Below are positions 34,741 through 45,458 of a stretch of 64,000 bases of DNA, piece by piece. Both the position numbers and the translations under genes were made by a program. This DNA comes from JBBIWA01 sp037439425 (lineage in GTDB: Bacteria > Acidobacteriota > Blastocatellia > RBC074). The stretch's first letter is position 1. Every line of letters starts with the position of its first letter. The DNA lies in contig JBBIWA010000001.1 in NCBI GenBank assembly GCA_037439425.1, positions 1-64,000 on the forward strand, given 5' to 3'. The notes under the pieces are model-generated. The model was not told the DNA's origin, made no database searches, and worked only from the letters and a program-made list of their open reading frames with translations.

Positions 34741-36549
34741 TTAAGGCTTGGGTTGCAAGATCAGCCTTGGCGCTTGCTCTTGCTCCAGAGATAGGCTGCG
34801 CACCTGTCCATCAACCACATCGAACTGAATGAAAATGCTTACCGGCGCACCTTCCACGCTGAAGCGCGTTGGAGCGACAGGTACAAGCGTGGCGACCGGC
34901 TGGCCAGGAACAATCGCCTTCAGTTTGCCGCCGACAAGCTCGATGCGGATTTCAAGCGGCGGGGCTGACAAGGCATATTTGCCTACGAATTTCTGAAGCT
35001 CCGCTTCGCCGAGCGTGATGCTGGCCACGGTTTGAGGCTTTTCAGGGGCGCGCTTGAATTCAGCCAGGTTCTGCACCTTGACCTCTTCCACCTTGCCGCT
35101 TGCGCCCAGCGTGAAGGTAATGAAACTCTTGCCCAGCAATTGATCGCGCCATTTAGCCTGGAAAGTGTCATAATGCCAGTGCTCTAGCTCGCCAACGAAA
35201 GCCGGACCGTAATGCGCAACCAGCTTGTTATTCTCCAGGGTTATTTTCACTTCGCCGTAGAAATCGTTTTGATAGGTGCCCGCGTATTTCCCCAGCGCGA
35301 GCGATGGCGAAGTTCCTTTGACCCTTTCGGCTTCGGCTTTCTTCTCCGCTGCTTTGCCTTGCTCCAGGAAGCCTTTCATCGCTTTCAGAAACTCCGCGCT
35401 CCAATCGCGCGGTGGAGCTTGCAGGTAAGCATCGAAGATCCAATATCTCAACGCTGAGCGTAATTCGCTACTGCTCAGGTTCGTCAGAATAACTATGCCC
35501 AATCTCTCTTCTGGCATCATCGCCACCAGCGCGCTCATGCCGTCAATGTCTCCGCCGTGCTCGACGACCTTGCGGCCACGGAAGTCATGCACAAACCACC
35601 CTAGCCCGTAAGTCAAGAAGCGAGCCTCAGGAAACAACAATGACCAGGGCGGCTCTGGCGGGATGATCGTATGCGGTTTGTGCATCTCTTTGATCGCGCC
35701 GGAACTGAGCAGTTGCTTATCAGCATATTTCCCTTCGTTCAGTTGCAAGCGCACCCACTGAGCCACTTCGACGACGTTGGAGTTGATCGAACCGGCAGGC
35801 GCGATGTTATCAACATTGCGCCAGGGAACGATCTGAACTCGGCCCTCAATTTTGGCGTGCGGCGTTGCGACGTTGTCGAATTTCGTTAGCTCCCTGGTGC
35901 TGGTGCTGCTGGTCTTCATCCCCAGCGGAGCAAAGATGCGTTCGCGCACAAAATCGTCCCAGCTTTTGCCTGTGACTTGTTGCACAGTCTGGCCTGCAGC
36001 AAGATACAAAATGTTTTGATAGCCGAAACGCGAGCGCAGGCTCCAGCTCGGTTTGAGGTAACGTGCGCGATGTAGAATCTCCTCGCGCGTGTAGTTCGAG
36101 CCGTACCAGAGCAAATCGCCACGTTCTAACCCCAGGCGATGACAAAGTAGATCGCGCAGTGTCATCTCACGCGTAACGTAAGGATCATAAAGCTGAAAGC
36201 CCGGCAGATGTTTCGTCACCGGGTCATCCCATTTGATCTTGCCTTCATCTACCAGGATCGCCAGCGCAGCAGCAGTGAAGGCTTTCGAGGCGGAGCCGAT
36301 GGCGAAGATAGTTTGTTCATTGACTGGCGTCGGATCACCCAGCTTGCGCACCCCGTAGCCCTTGGCCAAGACGATGCGATCATCTTTGACAATGGCAATA
36401 GCCACGCCAGGCACTTCCCATTCTTTCATCGCCTTGTTGACATAATCATCGAGGCTTTGCAGCCGCGCGTCTTGCGCCGCTGCGAATCTGGCGCCAAAGA
36501 AGATCAGCGTGATCAAGAGTAGTAAGCGCAAACCATGTGTGTGTGTCAT
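34741..36549 (-). CDS. secreted serine hydrolase, beta-lactamase (class C) fold, with DUF3471
   Basis: I start at the ATG at 36549, which has GAGGAGG upstream and opens a signal peptide (LRLLLLITLIFFGARFAAAQ); 602 residues. The catalytic motifs of the class C/DD-peptidase fold are complete: S86-A-S-K89, Y177-Q-N179 and HGG at 331-333. After ~430 there is a DUF3471-type beta domain and a further C-terminal extension. The fold covers D-aminopeptidases, DD-carboxypeptidases, esterases and amidases, so the substrate is open. It lies 115 bp after the S9 peptidase gene on the same strand and is a paralogue of the hydrolase at 39094. Confidence 0.87.
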   Translation of the reverse strand: MTHTHGLRLLLLITLIFFGARFAAAQDARLQSLDDYVNKAMKEWEVPGVAIAIVKDDRIVLAKGYGVRKLGDPTPVNEQTIFAIGSASKAFTAAALAILVDEGKIKWDDPVTKHLPGFQLYDPYVTREMTLRDLLCHRLGLERGDLLWYGSNYTREEILHRARYLKPSWSLRSRFGYQNILYLAAGQTVQQVTGKSWDDFVRERIFAPLGMKTSSTSTRELTKFDNVATPHAKIEGRVQIVPWRNVDNIAPAGSINSNVVEVAQWVRLQLNEGKYADKQLLSSGAIKEMHKPHTIIPPEPPWSLLFPEARFLTYGLGWFVHDFRGRKVVEHGGDIDGMSALVAMMPEERLGIVILTNLSSSELRSALRYWIFDAYLQAPPRDWSAEFLKAMKGFLEQGKAAEKKAEAERVKGTSPSLALGKYAGTYQNDFYGEVKITLENNKLVAHYGPAFVGELEHWHYDTFQAKWRDQLLGKSFITFTLGASGKVEEVKVQNLAEFKRAPEKPQTVASITLGEAELQKFVGKYALSAPPLEIRIELVGGKLKAIVPGQPVATLVPVAPTRFSVEGAPVSIFIQFDVVDGQVRSLSLEQEQAPRLILQPKP

Positions 36550-36664
36550 CGTTGAGCCTCCTCTATGTAGAATGAAGCGGTCATTCGCCCATGAGCTGAC
36601 CATAAGCACTGAAGGAGACAAAAGGCGAACCAACCGCTTCGCCCCCACAGGCGATTTTTATCGG

Positions 36665-38773
<2,109 letters not shown>

Positions 38774-38794
38774 AAGCTTCCTCCTGCAGGAAAT

Positions 38795-38876
38795 ACTGGG
38801 CAGGCCCACCTCCGGCCTGCTCATCAAGCGCGCCGCTGCTGCAAAGCAAGGACGCTCGCAAGCGTGCGCTCTCAGG
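38795..38876 (+). repeat. dispersed palindromic element, copy F
   Basis: 82 bp from ACTGGGCAGGCCCACC to GCGTGCGCTCTCAGG. Its left flank (CTCCTGCAGGAAAT) overlaps the Shine-Dalgarno region of the S9 peptidase gene, so the element lies in that gene's 5' leader. The flank on the other side (TCTCCCGCGTCGC) is shared with 10676 and 52722. Confidence 0.75.
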
Positions 38877-39093
38877 CTCTCAGCGCTTCTCCCGCGTCGC
38901 TCAACTGAGATCAAAGACTCCTCAGCTGTCAGTGCCAACTCCTAGCTCTAGCTGAGTTGCTGACCGGATTGCGCACTTTAGCTCGCGTCAGGCGGAGTGC
39001 CGGGCGCAGGCAAGCCAGGAATTGCTCAGGGCTTGGACGCCCAAACATCCGGTGCTGTGTGATCTGAAGCCATCTTGATAAAACGATCCTGCC

Positions 39094-40629
39094 TCAATCG
39101 CGCCCTGAAAGTTGTGCTTGCGGCTTCGGCTTGACCTTCTTGAAGTCTACACCGAGCAAATTCATGGTGGCTATTTCGCCGTCGGATCCGAGGGTGAAAA
39201 CCACTTGCTCGTCTTCCAACCGGCTCTCTTTAGCGACGAAAGTGTCGAAGTGAAAGTGTTCGAGCTTGACCTTGAAACTGCTCCACTGCAATACGAGCGC
39301 GTCTTGTTCGAGTGTAATTGTCGCTGTCCCGTAAGCCGCGTCTTCGTATGCTCCGGCGTAAGCTGCCAGCTCGCGCGACGGCTTGGTATTTTTGAAGCGC
39401 TTCTCTTCTCGCTCTTTCAAGCGCGCTTTCGTCTCTGCTTCATTCTTCTTGACCTGCTCCAGCAGATACCCATCCCAATCCTTCTTCGGCAAGCCAAGCA
39501 GCAGGTCCGTCAAATTGTTGGCTGCGGCTTCAGGCATCGAGTTGCTGCCGAGATTGGCCAGGATCACCAGCCCTGTCTTGGCTTGCGGCAACAGATGTAC
39601 GCGCGCGCGGAAGCCATCAATCGCGCCGCCGTGTGAAACTATGAGATGGCCGCGATAATCTTGAATCATCCAGCCCAACCCGTAGCTCATTAAGTTCGTC
39701 TCCGGGTTGTTAGCTTTCGTCTGCCCTTCTAGACGAACGACCATCTGCGGCGTGTGCGTCTCGGCCAGGTTTTCAGCCGATACCAGCCGCTTGCCTTCAA
39801 AGACGCCGCCGTTGAGTTGAAAGCGCACCCACTGGCTCAAATCACGCGCGCTGGCGTTGATCGAACCCGCCGGACCGACATTATCAATATTGCGCCAGGG
39901 GATGGCTTCCACTTTCCCTTCCTTGTTCTTGCCGTGCGGCGTGGCGTGATCAGGCGCTTTTTCGGCGGCGGTGGTGCTGAAGTTGGCGCTCTTCATGCCG
40001 AGCGGATCGAAGATGCGCTTCTGCGTGAACTCTTCCCAACTGCTATTAGAGATCAACCCTACGGCGTAGCCAGCGGTGAGAAACATGATGTTCTGATACT
40101 GATACAGCGACCGGAATGGGCGATTGAGTTTGACAAAACCGATTTTGCGAATGATCTCTTCGCGGCCCCAGGGCGAAGCGTACCAGAGCAGGTCATTGCG
40201 ACTGAGCCCCGTGCGATGGCAAACGATGTCGCGCATCATCACATACTCATTGGCCAGCGGATCGGAGAGCCGAAACCAGGGAACATGCTTGCGCACCGGA
40301 TCGTCCCAATTCATCTTGCCTTCGTCTACGAGCATCGCCATCGCCGTGGTTACAAATGCTTTGGTCGTCGAGCCGATGGCGAAGATGGTGTCGGGTGTCA
40401 CCGGCTGTCTGGTGTTCAGCTCCTTTACGCCATAGCCTTTAAGATAGACGATTTCATCGCCGCGCACGATGGCCAGCGAGGCGCCGGGTACCTGCCAGGC
40501 TTTCAAGGCGTTCTCCATGATCGCATCCACAGCCGCAGCATCAACTGCCTGCGCGTAGGAGGCTGAAGCTGAAGTCAGGATGACGAGGAGAAAAAAGGCA
40601 ACGTATCGTAAGCCAGCGAGACGTGACAT
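39094..40629 (-). CDS. secreted serine hydrolase, beta-lactamase fold, with DUF3471
   Basis: 511 residues with a signal peptide (YVAFFLLVILTSASASYAQA). Active-site motifs: S87-T-T-K90, YQN in LYQYQNIMF and HGG in VSHGGAIDG. The C-terminal ~110 residues (SRELAAYAGAYEDAAYGTAT) are a DUF3471 domain. Over its catalytic domain it is clearly similar to the protein at 34741 (shared ENALKAWQVPGASLAIV / KEWEVPGVAIAIV and IPWRNIDNVGPAGSIN / VPWRNVDNIAPAGSIN), so the two are paralogues. A GGGAGGG Shine-Dalgarno sequence precedes the ATG. The leader contains a long palindrome. Confidence 0.88.
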   Translation of the reverse strand: MSRLAGLRYVAFFLLVILTSASASYAQAVDAAAVDAIMENALKAWQVPGASLAIVRGDEIVYLKGYGVKELNTRQPVTPDTIFAIGSTTKAFVTTAMAMLVDEGKMNWDDPVRKHVPWFRLSDPLANEYVMMRDIVCHRTGLSRNDLLWYASPWGREEIIRKIGFVKLNRPFRSLYQYQNIMFLTAGYAVGLISNSSWEEFTQKRIFDPLGMKSANFSTTAAEKAPDHATPHGKNKEGKVEAIPWRNIDNVGPAGSINASARDLSQWVRFQLNGGVFEGKRLVSAENLAETHTPQMVVRLEGQTKANNPETNLMSYGLGWMIQDYRGHLIVSHGGAIDGFRARVHLLPQAKTGLVILANLGSNSMPEAAANNLTDLLLGLPKKDWDGYLLEQVKKNEAETKARLKEREEKRFKNTKPSRELAAYAGAYEDAAYGTATITLEQDALVLQWSSFKVKLEHFHFDTFVAKESRLEDEQVVFTLGSDGEIATMNLLGVDFKKVKPKPQAQLSGRD

Positions 40630-40657
40630 AAGACCCTCCCTTTTATTGAGCTTGTCA

Positions 40658-40753
40658 CTACGAAGAGGAGGCGGAATCAGACTTCAGACCTCAGAGCGTG
40701 CGGACTTCTTATTAGTTTGATCCCTGATGTCTGATTCTTAGTATTCTTCGTAG
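40658..40753. repeat. long two-block inverted repeat in a hydrolase leader
   Basis: CTACGAAGA (40658-40666), 7 nt, GAATCAGAC (40674-40682) is mirrored by GTCTGATTC (40729-40737), 7 nt, TCTTCGTAG (40745-40753). All 18 pairs are perfect and the internal loops are symmetric, a strong RNA or cruciform hairpin 29 nt upstream of the start at 40629. Confidence 0.75.
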
Positions 40754-40934
40754 CTGCACTTCCTTCCTCAGTTAACGGCCGTCCCCTATATATCAGCAGC
40801 CAATGCCAGCTGGGATTGCTAATTTCGGCCCCCTGTGCAAGAGGCCTTTGCGAAACTGTCGGCCATTACCCAGCTCTCGCCGCGTCTGTGACGAGCTGGC
40901 GGACTCCTTAGCCTTCGATATGGAGCGGTCTATC

Positions 40935-43337
40935 TCAATGCTCTACTTTAATAGCTGCTGTCAACTCCGCCAGCGCAGCGTTAAGGGTCTTCATTCCGCG
41001 CTCGTCGCCCCGGAAGTGCCCCATGCGCACGACGAGTAGGTCTAGCGAAGGCACGATGAAAGTTCGCTGACCACCGGCGCCTGCCATGTAGTAAGCATCC
41101 TTCGGCAGATTCCATTCGCCGGTGCGGTTCAGCCAGAAGAGCCCGCCATAGACCGGCTGTCTCCAGGCTGGAGCGGGTGTGCTCACGAATTTGACGAATC
41201 CTTCAGGCAGCAGCCTTTCCCCCTGCCACACACCATCCCACAAGTAAAGCAGACCCAGCCGTGCCCAGTTGCGCGCTGTGCCATAGTCGTAGCCGGTCAG
41301 CAAGAAGTTTCCATACGGGTCCGGCTCAAGCACCATTTTGCGAATTCCGATCCGGTCAAAGAGTGCACGCTGCGGAAATGTGAAGTAGTCTTCTCCCCGC
41401 TTCTTGACCGTCTCTTTGATAATGTGACCCAAGGTGAGCGGATCGCTGTTGCGATAACGCCCTTCGGTATTGGGCGGGAACTGAAGCGGTTTAGTGTAGG
41501 AGAACTCGAAGGCATTGATCGCTCCTGTGTAGATGTACATATGATCAGGATAGGCTTCGGGCGAGAAATCAGGATCACGCGGCGCGGTGAAATGCAGCCC
41601 GCTGCTCATCCGTAGCAGATCCGCAATTCTGATGGCCGAGCGTGGATCACCCGGCTTTTGCCACTCCGCCACCGGGGCCGGATCATAGAGGCCGAAATGG
41701 CCATCTTTGATCAAGAGGCCCACGAGTGTGGCCGTGAGGCTTTTGCCCATTGACCAGCTTTCGAGCTGGGTGTCCTTATTGATCCCAGGGCCATAACGTT
41801 CAGCGATGATCTGCCCTTTGTAAACAACCAGGAAGGCAGCAGTCAGAGCCTCTGGATCGGAGAAGGCCAGCTCTACGGCTTTATTGAGTCTGGTGGCGTC
41901 TACCTCAGGCGGCAATGGCTGCTTCGGCAAAACATCTCCCATCGGCCACGCCTGAGTCATCGGATCCGGCAAGCGGGATCTGACTGCTACCGGTTCAAAG
42001 AAGACTTTGTCCTGCCCTTTGGGAAGAATGACGCAGCCTTGATCCCCGTAGAACTTTGCGGTCCGTGTGGTAGAGTTGCGCAGCGTCAGACGCACGAGCT
42101 TCTGCTGGCGATCAATGAAGGTTTCTGTGAGCGCGTTGCGGTCTGCTTCCGGCATCAGAAAGTAGCCGCTGTTTCGTTTAGCCTCTTCCGGGTCGCGTCC
42201 TGAAACGAAGACGGCTGAGCAAAGCACCTTGGCATAACCGGCAAGCCCAAGCTCGCTCGGCGTGCTGGCAGGAGCATAGTTCAACCGGCCAGGCTGGTTT
42301 TCAGTAACGAGTCGCTTCTGCACAATCGCGGTCGTCATTCGCTGCGGGTAATTACCTACCGGAATCCGTGCGATCTCTTTGCGCTCTGCTACTGAAATCA
42401 CCGAAACAGTATTCTCCTGGCGATTGCTCGCGTAGCAGAATCGCTCATCACGATTGAGGACGAGCCAGCCCGGTTGTTTGCCTACAGGCACTGTTGCTAC
42501 CAGCTCCAGATCGGGGAGCGAGTAGACAGCTACGAAATCACTCAGCGTCGCCGCGACGAACAGATACTTCCCATCTCGCGTCATCGCCATCCCGTGACTG
42601 ACCGTGTGCGGAAACTCCTGATAAGCCTCGGTCGGAATGTCTTTCCCGAAAGTTGGCAAATGGACCGTCTGCGTGATGCGGCCCTCCTTGAGATACACGA
42701 CCACGAAACCGTGCAGGCGAGAAAGCTGCGCGTAGAGCCGTTTTTCATCTGGCGAGATGACGAAGGGACGAACGCCGTTGGGGAATTGAATCCTCTTCAC
42801 TACTTTGTGCGTCCCTACTTCGACGACGGCAACTTGTTGGCTGAAGAGGCCGCCGACATAGAGGCGCTTGCCGTCTGGCGAAAGAACGGTCGAGTGTGGT
42901 CCATAGCCTACCTCCACGCGCGCGACCACTTTTCGCAACTGAGTGTCAACCACTTCCAGGATGTGATCATTGAAGATGGGCACATAGAGATACCGCTCGT
43001 CAGCTGACAAGGCCAGATGATGCGGCTCTCCACCGACCACCACGCGCCAGAGCACTTCTTCGGTGGCCGTGCTGATGGCCAGGACATCCTTCGCGTCTAT
43101 GCGGTTCACGTAGAGCACATCGCCCGATCTGGTGGAGATAATATCGTCAGGATGATGCCCCACCTTGCTGGCGGGAATGCTGCCTACGACCTTATGGCTG
43201 GGGATTTCGATGACAGTGACATCTCCGCCGCGAGAATTCTCCACGTAGAGATACTCGCTGCCCTGCGCCCAAACAGAGCTGGCTGTCAAGGCGAGTAGTA
43301 GGCAATAGAGGCTATGCTTGATCAGTGGGGATTTCAT
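40935..43337 (-). CDS. YVTN beta-propeller fused to a serine hydrolase (beta-lactamase fold)
   Basis: 800 residues with a signal peptide (HSLYCLLLALTASSVWA). Residues ~27-340 form a YVTN-type seven-bladed propeller (repeats such as VGGEPHHLALSADERYLYVP and VGYGPHSTVLSPDGKRLYVG). After a linker, residues ~355-800 are a serine hydrolase of the 6-aminohexanoate-dimer-hydrolase/EstB type: AKVLCSAVFVSGRDP block, S529-M-G-K532, a YRN motif in EGRYRNSDPLTLG, and GAGGQ where relatives have HGG. It lies 35 bp after the hydrolase gene at 43373-45058 and is likely co-transcribed. The propeller may bind substrate or a partner. Confidence 0.85.
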   Translation of the reverse strand: MKSPLIKHSLYCLLLALTASSVWAQGSEYLYVENSRGGDVTVIEIPSHKVVGSIPASKVGHHPDDIISTRSGDVLYVNRIDAKDVLAISTATEEVLWRVVVGGEPHHLALSADERYLYVPIFNDHILEVVDTQLRKVVARVEVGYGPHSTVLSPDGKRLYVGGLFSQQVAVVEVGTHKVVKRIQFPNGVRPFVISPDEKRLYAQLSRLHGFVVVYLKEGRITQTVHLPTFGKDIPTEAYQEFPHTVSHGMAMTRDGKYLFVAATLSDFVAVYSLPDLELVATVPVGKQPGWLVLNRDERFCYASNRQENTVSVISVAERKEIARIPVGNYPQRMTTAIVQKRLVTENQPGRLNYAPASTPSELGLAGYAKVLCSAVFVSGRDPEEAKRNSGYFLMPEADRNALTETFIDRQQKLVRLTLRNSTTRTAKFYGDQGCVILPKGQDKVFFEPVAVRSRLPDPMTQAWPMGDVLPKQPLPPEVDATRLNKAVELAFSDPEALTAAFLVVYKGQIIAERYGPGINKDTQLESWSMGKSLTATLVGLLIKDGHFGLYDPAPVAEWQKPGDPRSAIRIADLLRMSSGLHFTAPRDPDFSPEAYPDHMYIYTGAINAFEFSYTKPLQFPPNTEGRYRNSDPLTLGHIIKETVKKRGEDYFTFPQRALFDRIGIRKMVLEPDPYGNFLLTGYDYGTARNWARLGLLYLWDGVWQGERLLPEGFVKFVSTPAPAWRQPVYGGLFWLNRTGEWNLPKDAYYMAGAGGQRTFIVPSLDLLVVRMGHFRGDERGMKTLNAALAELTAAIKVEH

Positions 43338-43372
43338 TTTGCCGCTCCTTAAAATATGGCCAAATGAGACTG

Positions 43373-45058
43373 CTATCTGATCTTCTTCGCCGATAGTTTT
43401 CGGCCGCCCTGATAAAGAATCAGGCTGGCGGCTTGACCGGTTGCCGTCAACGCTCGATGCGGCGCATTAACTGCTTTGATAAAGAATTTGGTCCCTGATT
43501 CCGGGAAGAGCTCAACTTTCGATCGCCCTGTTGCCTCAGCGATCAGTTTATTTTCCTCTCTCGTGAGAGTAATCGTCAATCCAGGGGCGAGTTCATACTC
43601 GCCGGCATGACCATCGTAGCTGGCGGGGTCCACGGCAACAGCTTCTTTAGGCTTGGGCAGCGGTTTGTCGGTCTTGCGGGCTTCCTCATCCGGAGCGATG
43701 CCCAGGCGTAGCACAAGGCTGATGATCTGGCCAGAATCGCCTTTGATGAAATTGATGCGCGAGGCGGGGCGTTCCCCAATGAAAAATTCCGTCTCGGACA
43801 GGGGAAGTATTTCTACCTTGCCGAAGACAGGGTGCTGGAGGAAAAGTTTGTCATTCTCCTTGAGGATGACATAATCCTCTTTTTCGTTGAGCTGATAGAC
43901 GCCGATGTACTTATCCAGTGCCTCCGGCGGCAACTTTGTAGCCACAGCTTCTTTGTACCTTTTGCCGACGGCCAGGGCGGCGAGCTTATAGCCTAACTCG
44001 CCGGTGCCCGAATCCCTGTTGGTCAGGATTGCGACAAAGACCCGGTCATCTGGCAGCCGTACCGCATTGGTGGTAAAACCATTGATGCTGCCGCCGTGTT
44101 CGATTATGCGGTGCCCCTCAACTGAGGAGATGATCCAGCCGTAACCGTATTTCGTCGGCTTGCCACTTGAGAGCACATAAGGGGTCCAGGCGCGTTTGAG
44201 AGATTCCTGCTTGACCAGCTTCTCCGTGTAAAGCGCGGCATCCCACAAGGCGAGGTCGTCCACTGTGGACATCAACGCGCCCGCGGCATGCGGCCAGGTC
44301 ATGCTCAGATATTCCGCATTTCGGTAGCCAGTCTTGTCTTTTGAGTAGCCGGCAGCGCGGCGCGCAATGATGCGCGCGGTGTCATCATAGAAGGAGTTTT
44401 TCATCCCCAGAGGCGCAAAGATGTTTTTCTCGATGAACTCCTGATAGCTCTGCCCGGAAACCTTCTCGATGATCGCGCCCAGCAGGACATAGCCGGAGTT
44501 GCTGTAGTTCCATCGCTCACCCGGCGCAAACTCCATCGGCTTATCCTTGAAGAGGTCAATGAGTTCCTTGAGGGTGACATCTTTTCTCCACTGAGACCGC
44601 CACTCTGGCAGTGCCGTGTAGTTCTTGATCCCGGAAGTGTGAGTCAGCAGGTGCTCAATTGTGATCTTGTGGCCTTGGGTTGGATAATCGGGTAGATATT
44701 TTGTAACCTCATCTGAAATCGCAAGCTTGCCCTGTTCTGCCAGCATCAGAATCGCGACTGCGGTGAACTGTTTGGTGATTGAGCCGAGTCGAAAGAGCAT
44801 GTCGGGCGCCATCGGCACTCCGAGTTCCATATTTGCCATGCCGTAGCCCTGGCGGAAGATTACTTTCCCGTCTTTGACCACAATCACCGCTGCTCCTGGC
44901 TCATCAGGTTTGAAGGTCTCCTTTAGTACCTCATCAATCGCTGCAGCCAGAGCTTTATCTGGCGTATTTGATGACTGAGCAGTCGCTGGCGAACCCAGAC
45001 CGATGAGTAACAGGAGTCCCAGGACACAGATCAGAGCATTCCACTTGCGCAGTTGCAT
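43373..45058 (-). CDS. secreted serine hydrolase, beta-lactamase fold, with DUF3471
   Basis: 561 residues with a signal peptide (WNALICVLGLLLLIGLGSPA, cleavage near TAQ). Motifs: S93-I-T-K96, YSN in RWNYSNSGYVLLG and HGG in IEHGGSINGF. It is closer to the common D-alanyl-D-alanine carboxypeptidase/esterase-like group (LLTHTSGIKNYT) than to its two paralogues nearby. A DUF3471-type domain occupies ~375-460 and a second beta-rich repeat (YDGHAGEYELAPGLTITLTR) follows. It begins 400 bp after the TonB receptor gene, beyond a strong hairpin, so it may have its own promoter. Confidence 0.88.
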   Translation of the reverse strand: MQLRKWNALICVLGLLLLIGLGSPATAQSSNTPDKALAAAIDEVLKETFKPDEPGAAVIVVKDGKVIFRQGYGMANMELGVPMAPDMLFRLGSITKQFTAVAILMLAEQGKLAISDEVTKYLPDYPTQGHKITIEHLLTHTSGIKNYTALPEWRSQWRKDVTLKELIDLFKDKPMEFAPGERWNYSNSGYVLLGAIIEKVSGQSYQEFIEKNIFAPLGMKNSFYDDTARIIARRAAGYSKDKTGYRNAEYLSMTWPHAAGALMSTVDDLALWDAALYTEKLVKQESLKRAWTPYVLSSGKPTKYGYGWIISSVEGHRIIEHGGSINGFTTNAVRLPDDRVFVAILTNRDSGTGELGYKLAALAVGKRYKEAVATKLPPEALDKYIGVYQLNEKEDYVILKENDKLFLQHPVFGKVEILPLSETEFFIGERPASRINFIKGDSGQIISLVLRLGIAPDEEARKTDKPLPKPKEAVAVDPASYDGHAGEYELAPGLTITLTREENKLIAEATGRSKVELFPESGTKFFIKAVNAPHRALTATGQAASLILYQGGRKLSAKKIR

Positions 45059-45281
45059 AGTTCCAGTCCCGCCGTTGAATCGGGCATGATTTTTGTTGAG
45101 AAATTAATAGCCGCGCGACCAATCGGTCGCGGTGTGGGTTTCAGTGAAAAAGGAGGCACTCAACACCCCGCAGAAGTGATCAACGATCTCTTTCCAGGGG
45201 GAATCGAACTCCTGCCGTGCTCGCCCCCTTTTCGGAGCAGTCGCTCAGGTCGCCCCGAACAACGTCCAGAAACGATGAAAA

Positions 45282-45389
45282 CCTCACGAGCGCACGCTTG
45301 CGAACTTGCCCTCTCTGAAGGCAAGCACCAGCTTAACCAAGACAGGCACGCCGGAGGCGTGCGTACCCAGGGATTTTCCGCAGCAGTAG
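45282..45389 (-). repeat. dispersed palindromic element, copy G (reverse orientation)
   Basis: Read on the minus strand it begins CTGCGGAAAATCCCTGGG and continues into the GCACGC hairpin, ending near GCGTGCGCTCGTGAGG. Copy I at 52651 ends in a similar CGCTCGTGAGGG. This is the only clear copy in the opposite orientation. Confidence 0.75.
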
Positions 45390-45403
45390 GACACCTCCAC
45401 CCG

Positions 45404-45450
45404 AGACCGCCGCAGCCTGCCGTGATGAGCCACACAGGCTGCGGCGGTCT
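45404..45450 (-). terminator. 16-bp perfect hairpin just after the TonB receptor gene
   Basis: AGACCGCCGCAGCCTG (45404-45419) pairs perfectly with CAGGCTGCGGCGGTCT (45435-45450) around a 15-nt loop. It starts 8 nt after the receptor stop codon. It lacks a U-tract, so it could stop transcription or protect the 3' end. It abuts palindromic element copy G. Confidence 0.6.
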
Positions 45451-45458
45451 TGAGCCGC

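Noticed and set aside
45185..45260. tRNA-like T-arm on the minus strand (AGGAGTTCGATTCCCCC), considered as selC because selA is present
   Set aside because: The T-stem has two mismatches (A-C), and no acceptor, D or anticodon arms pair around it.
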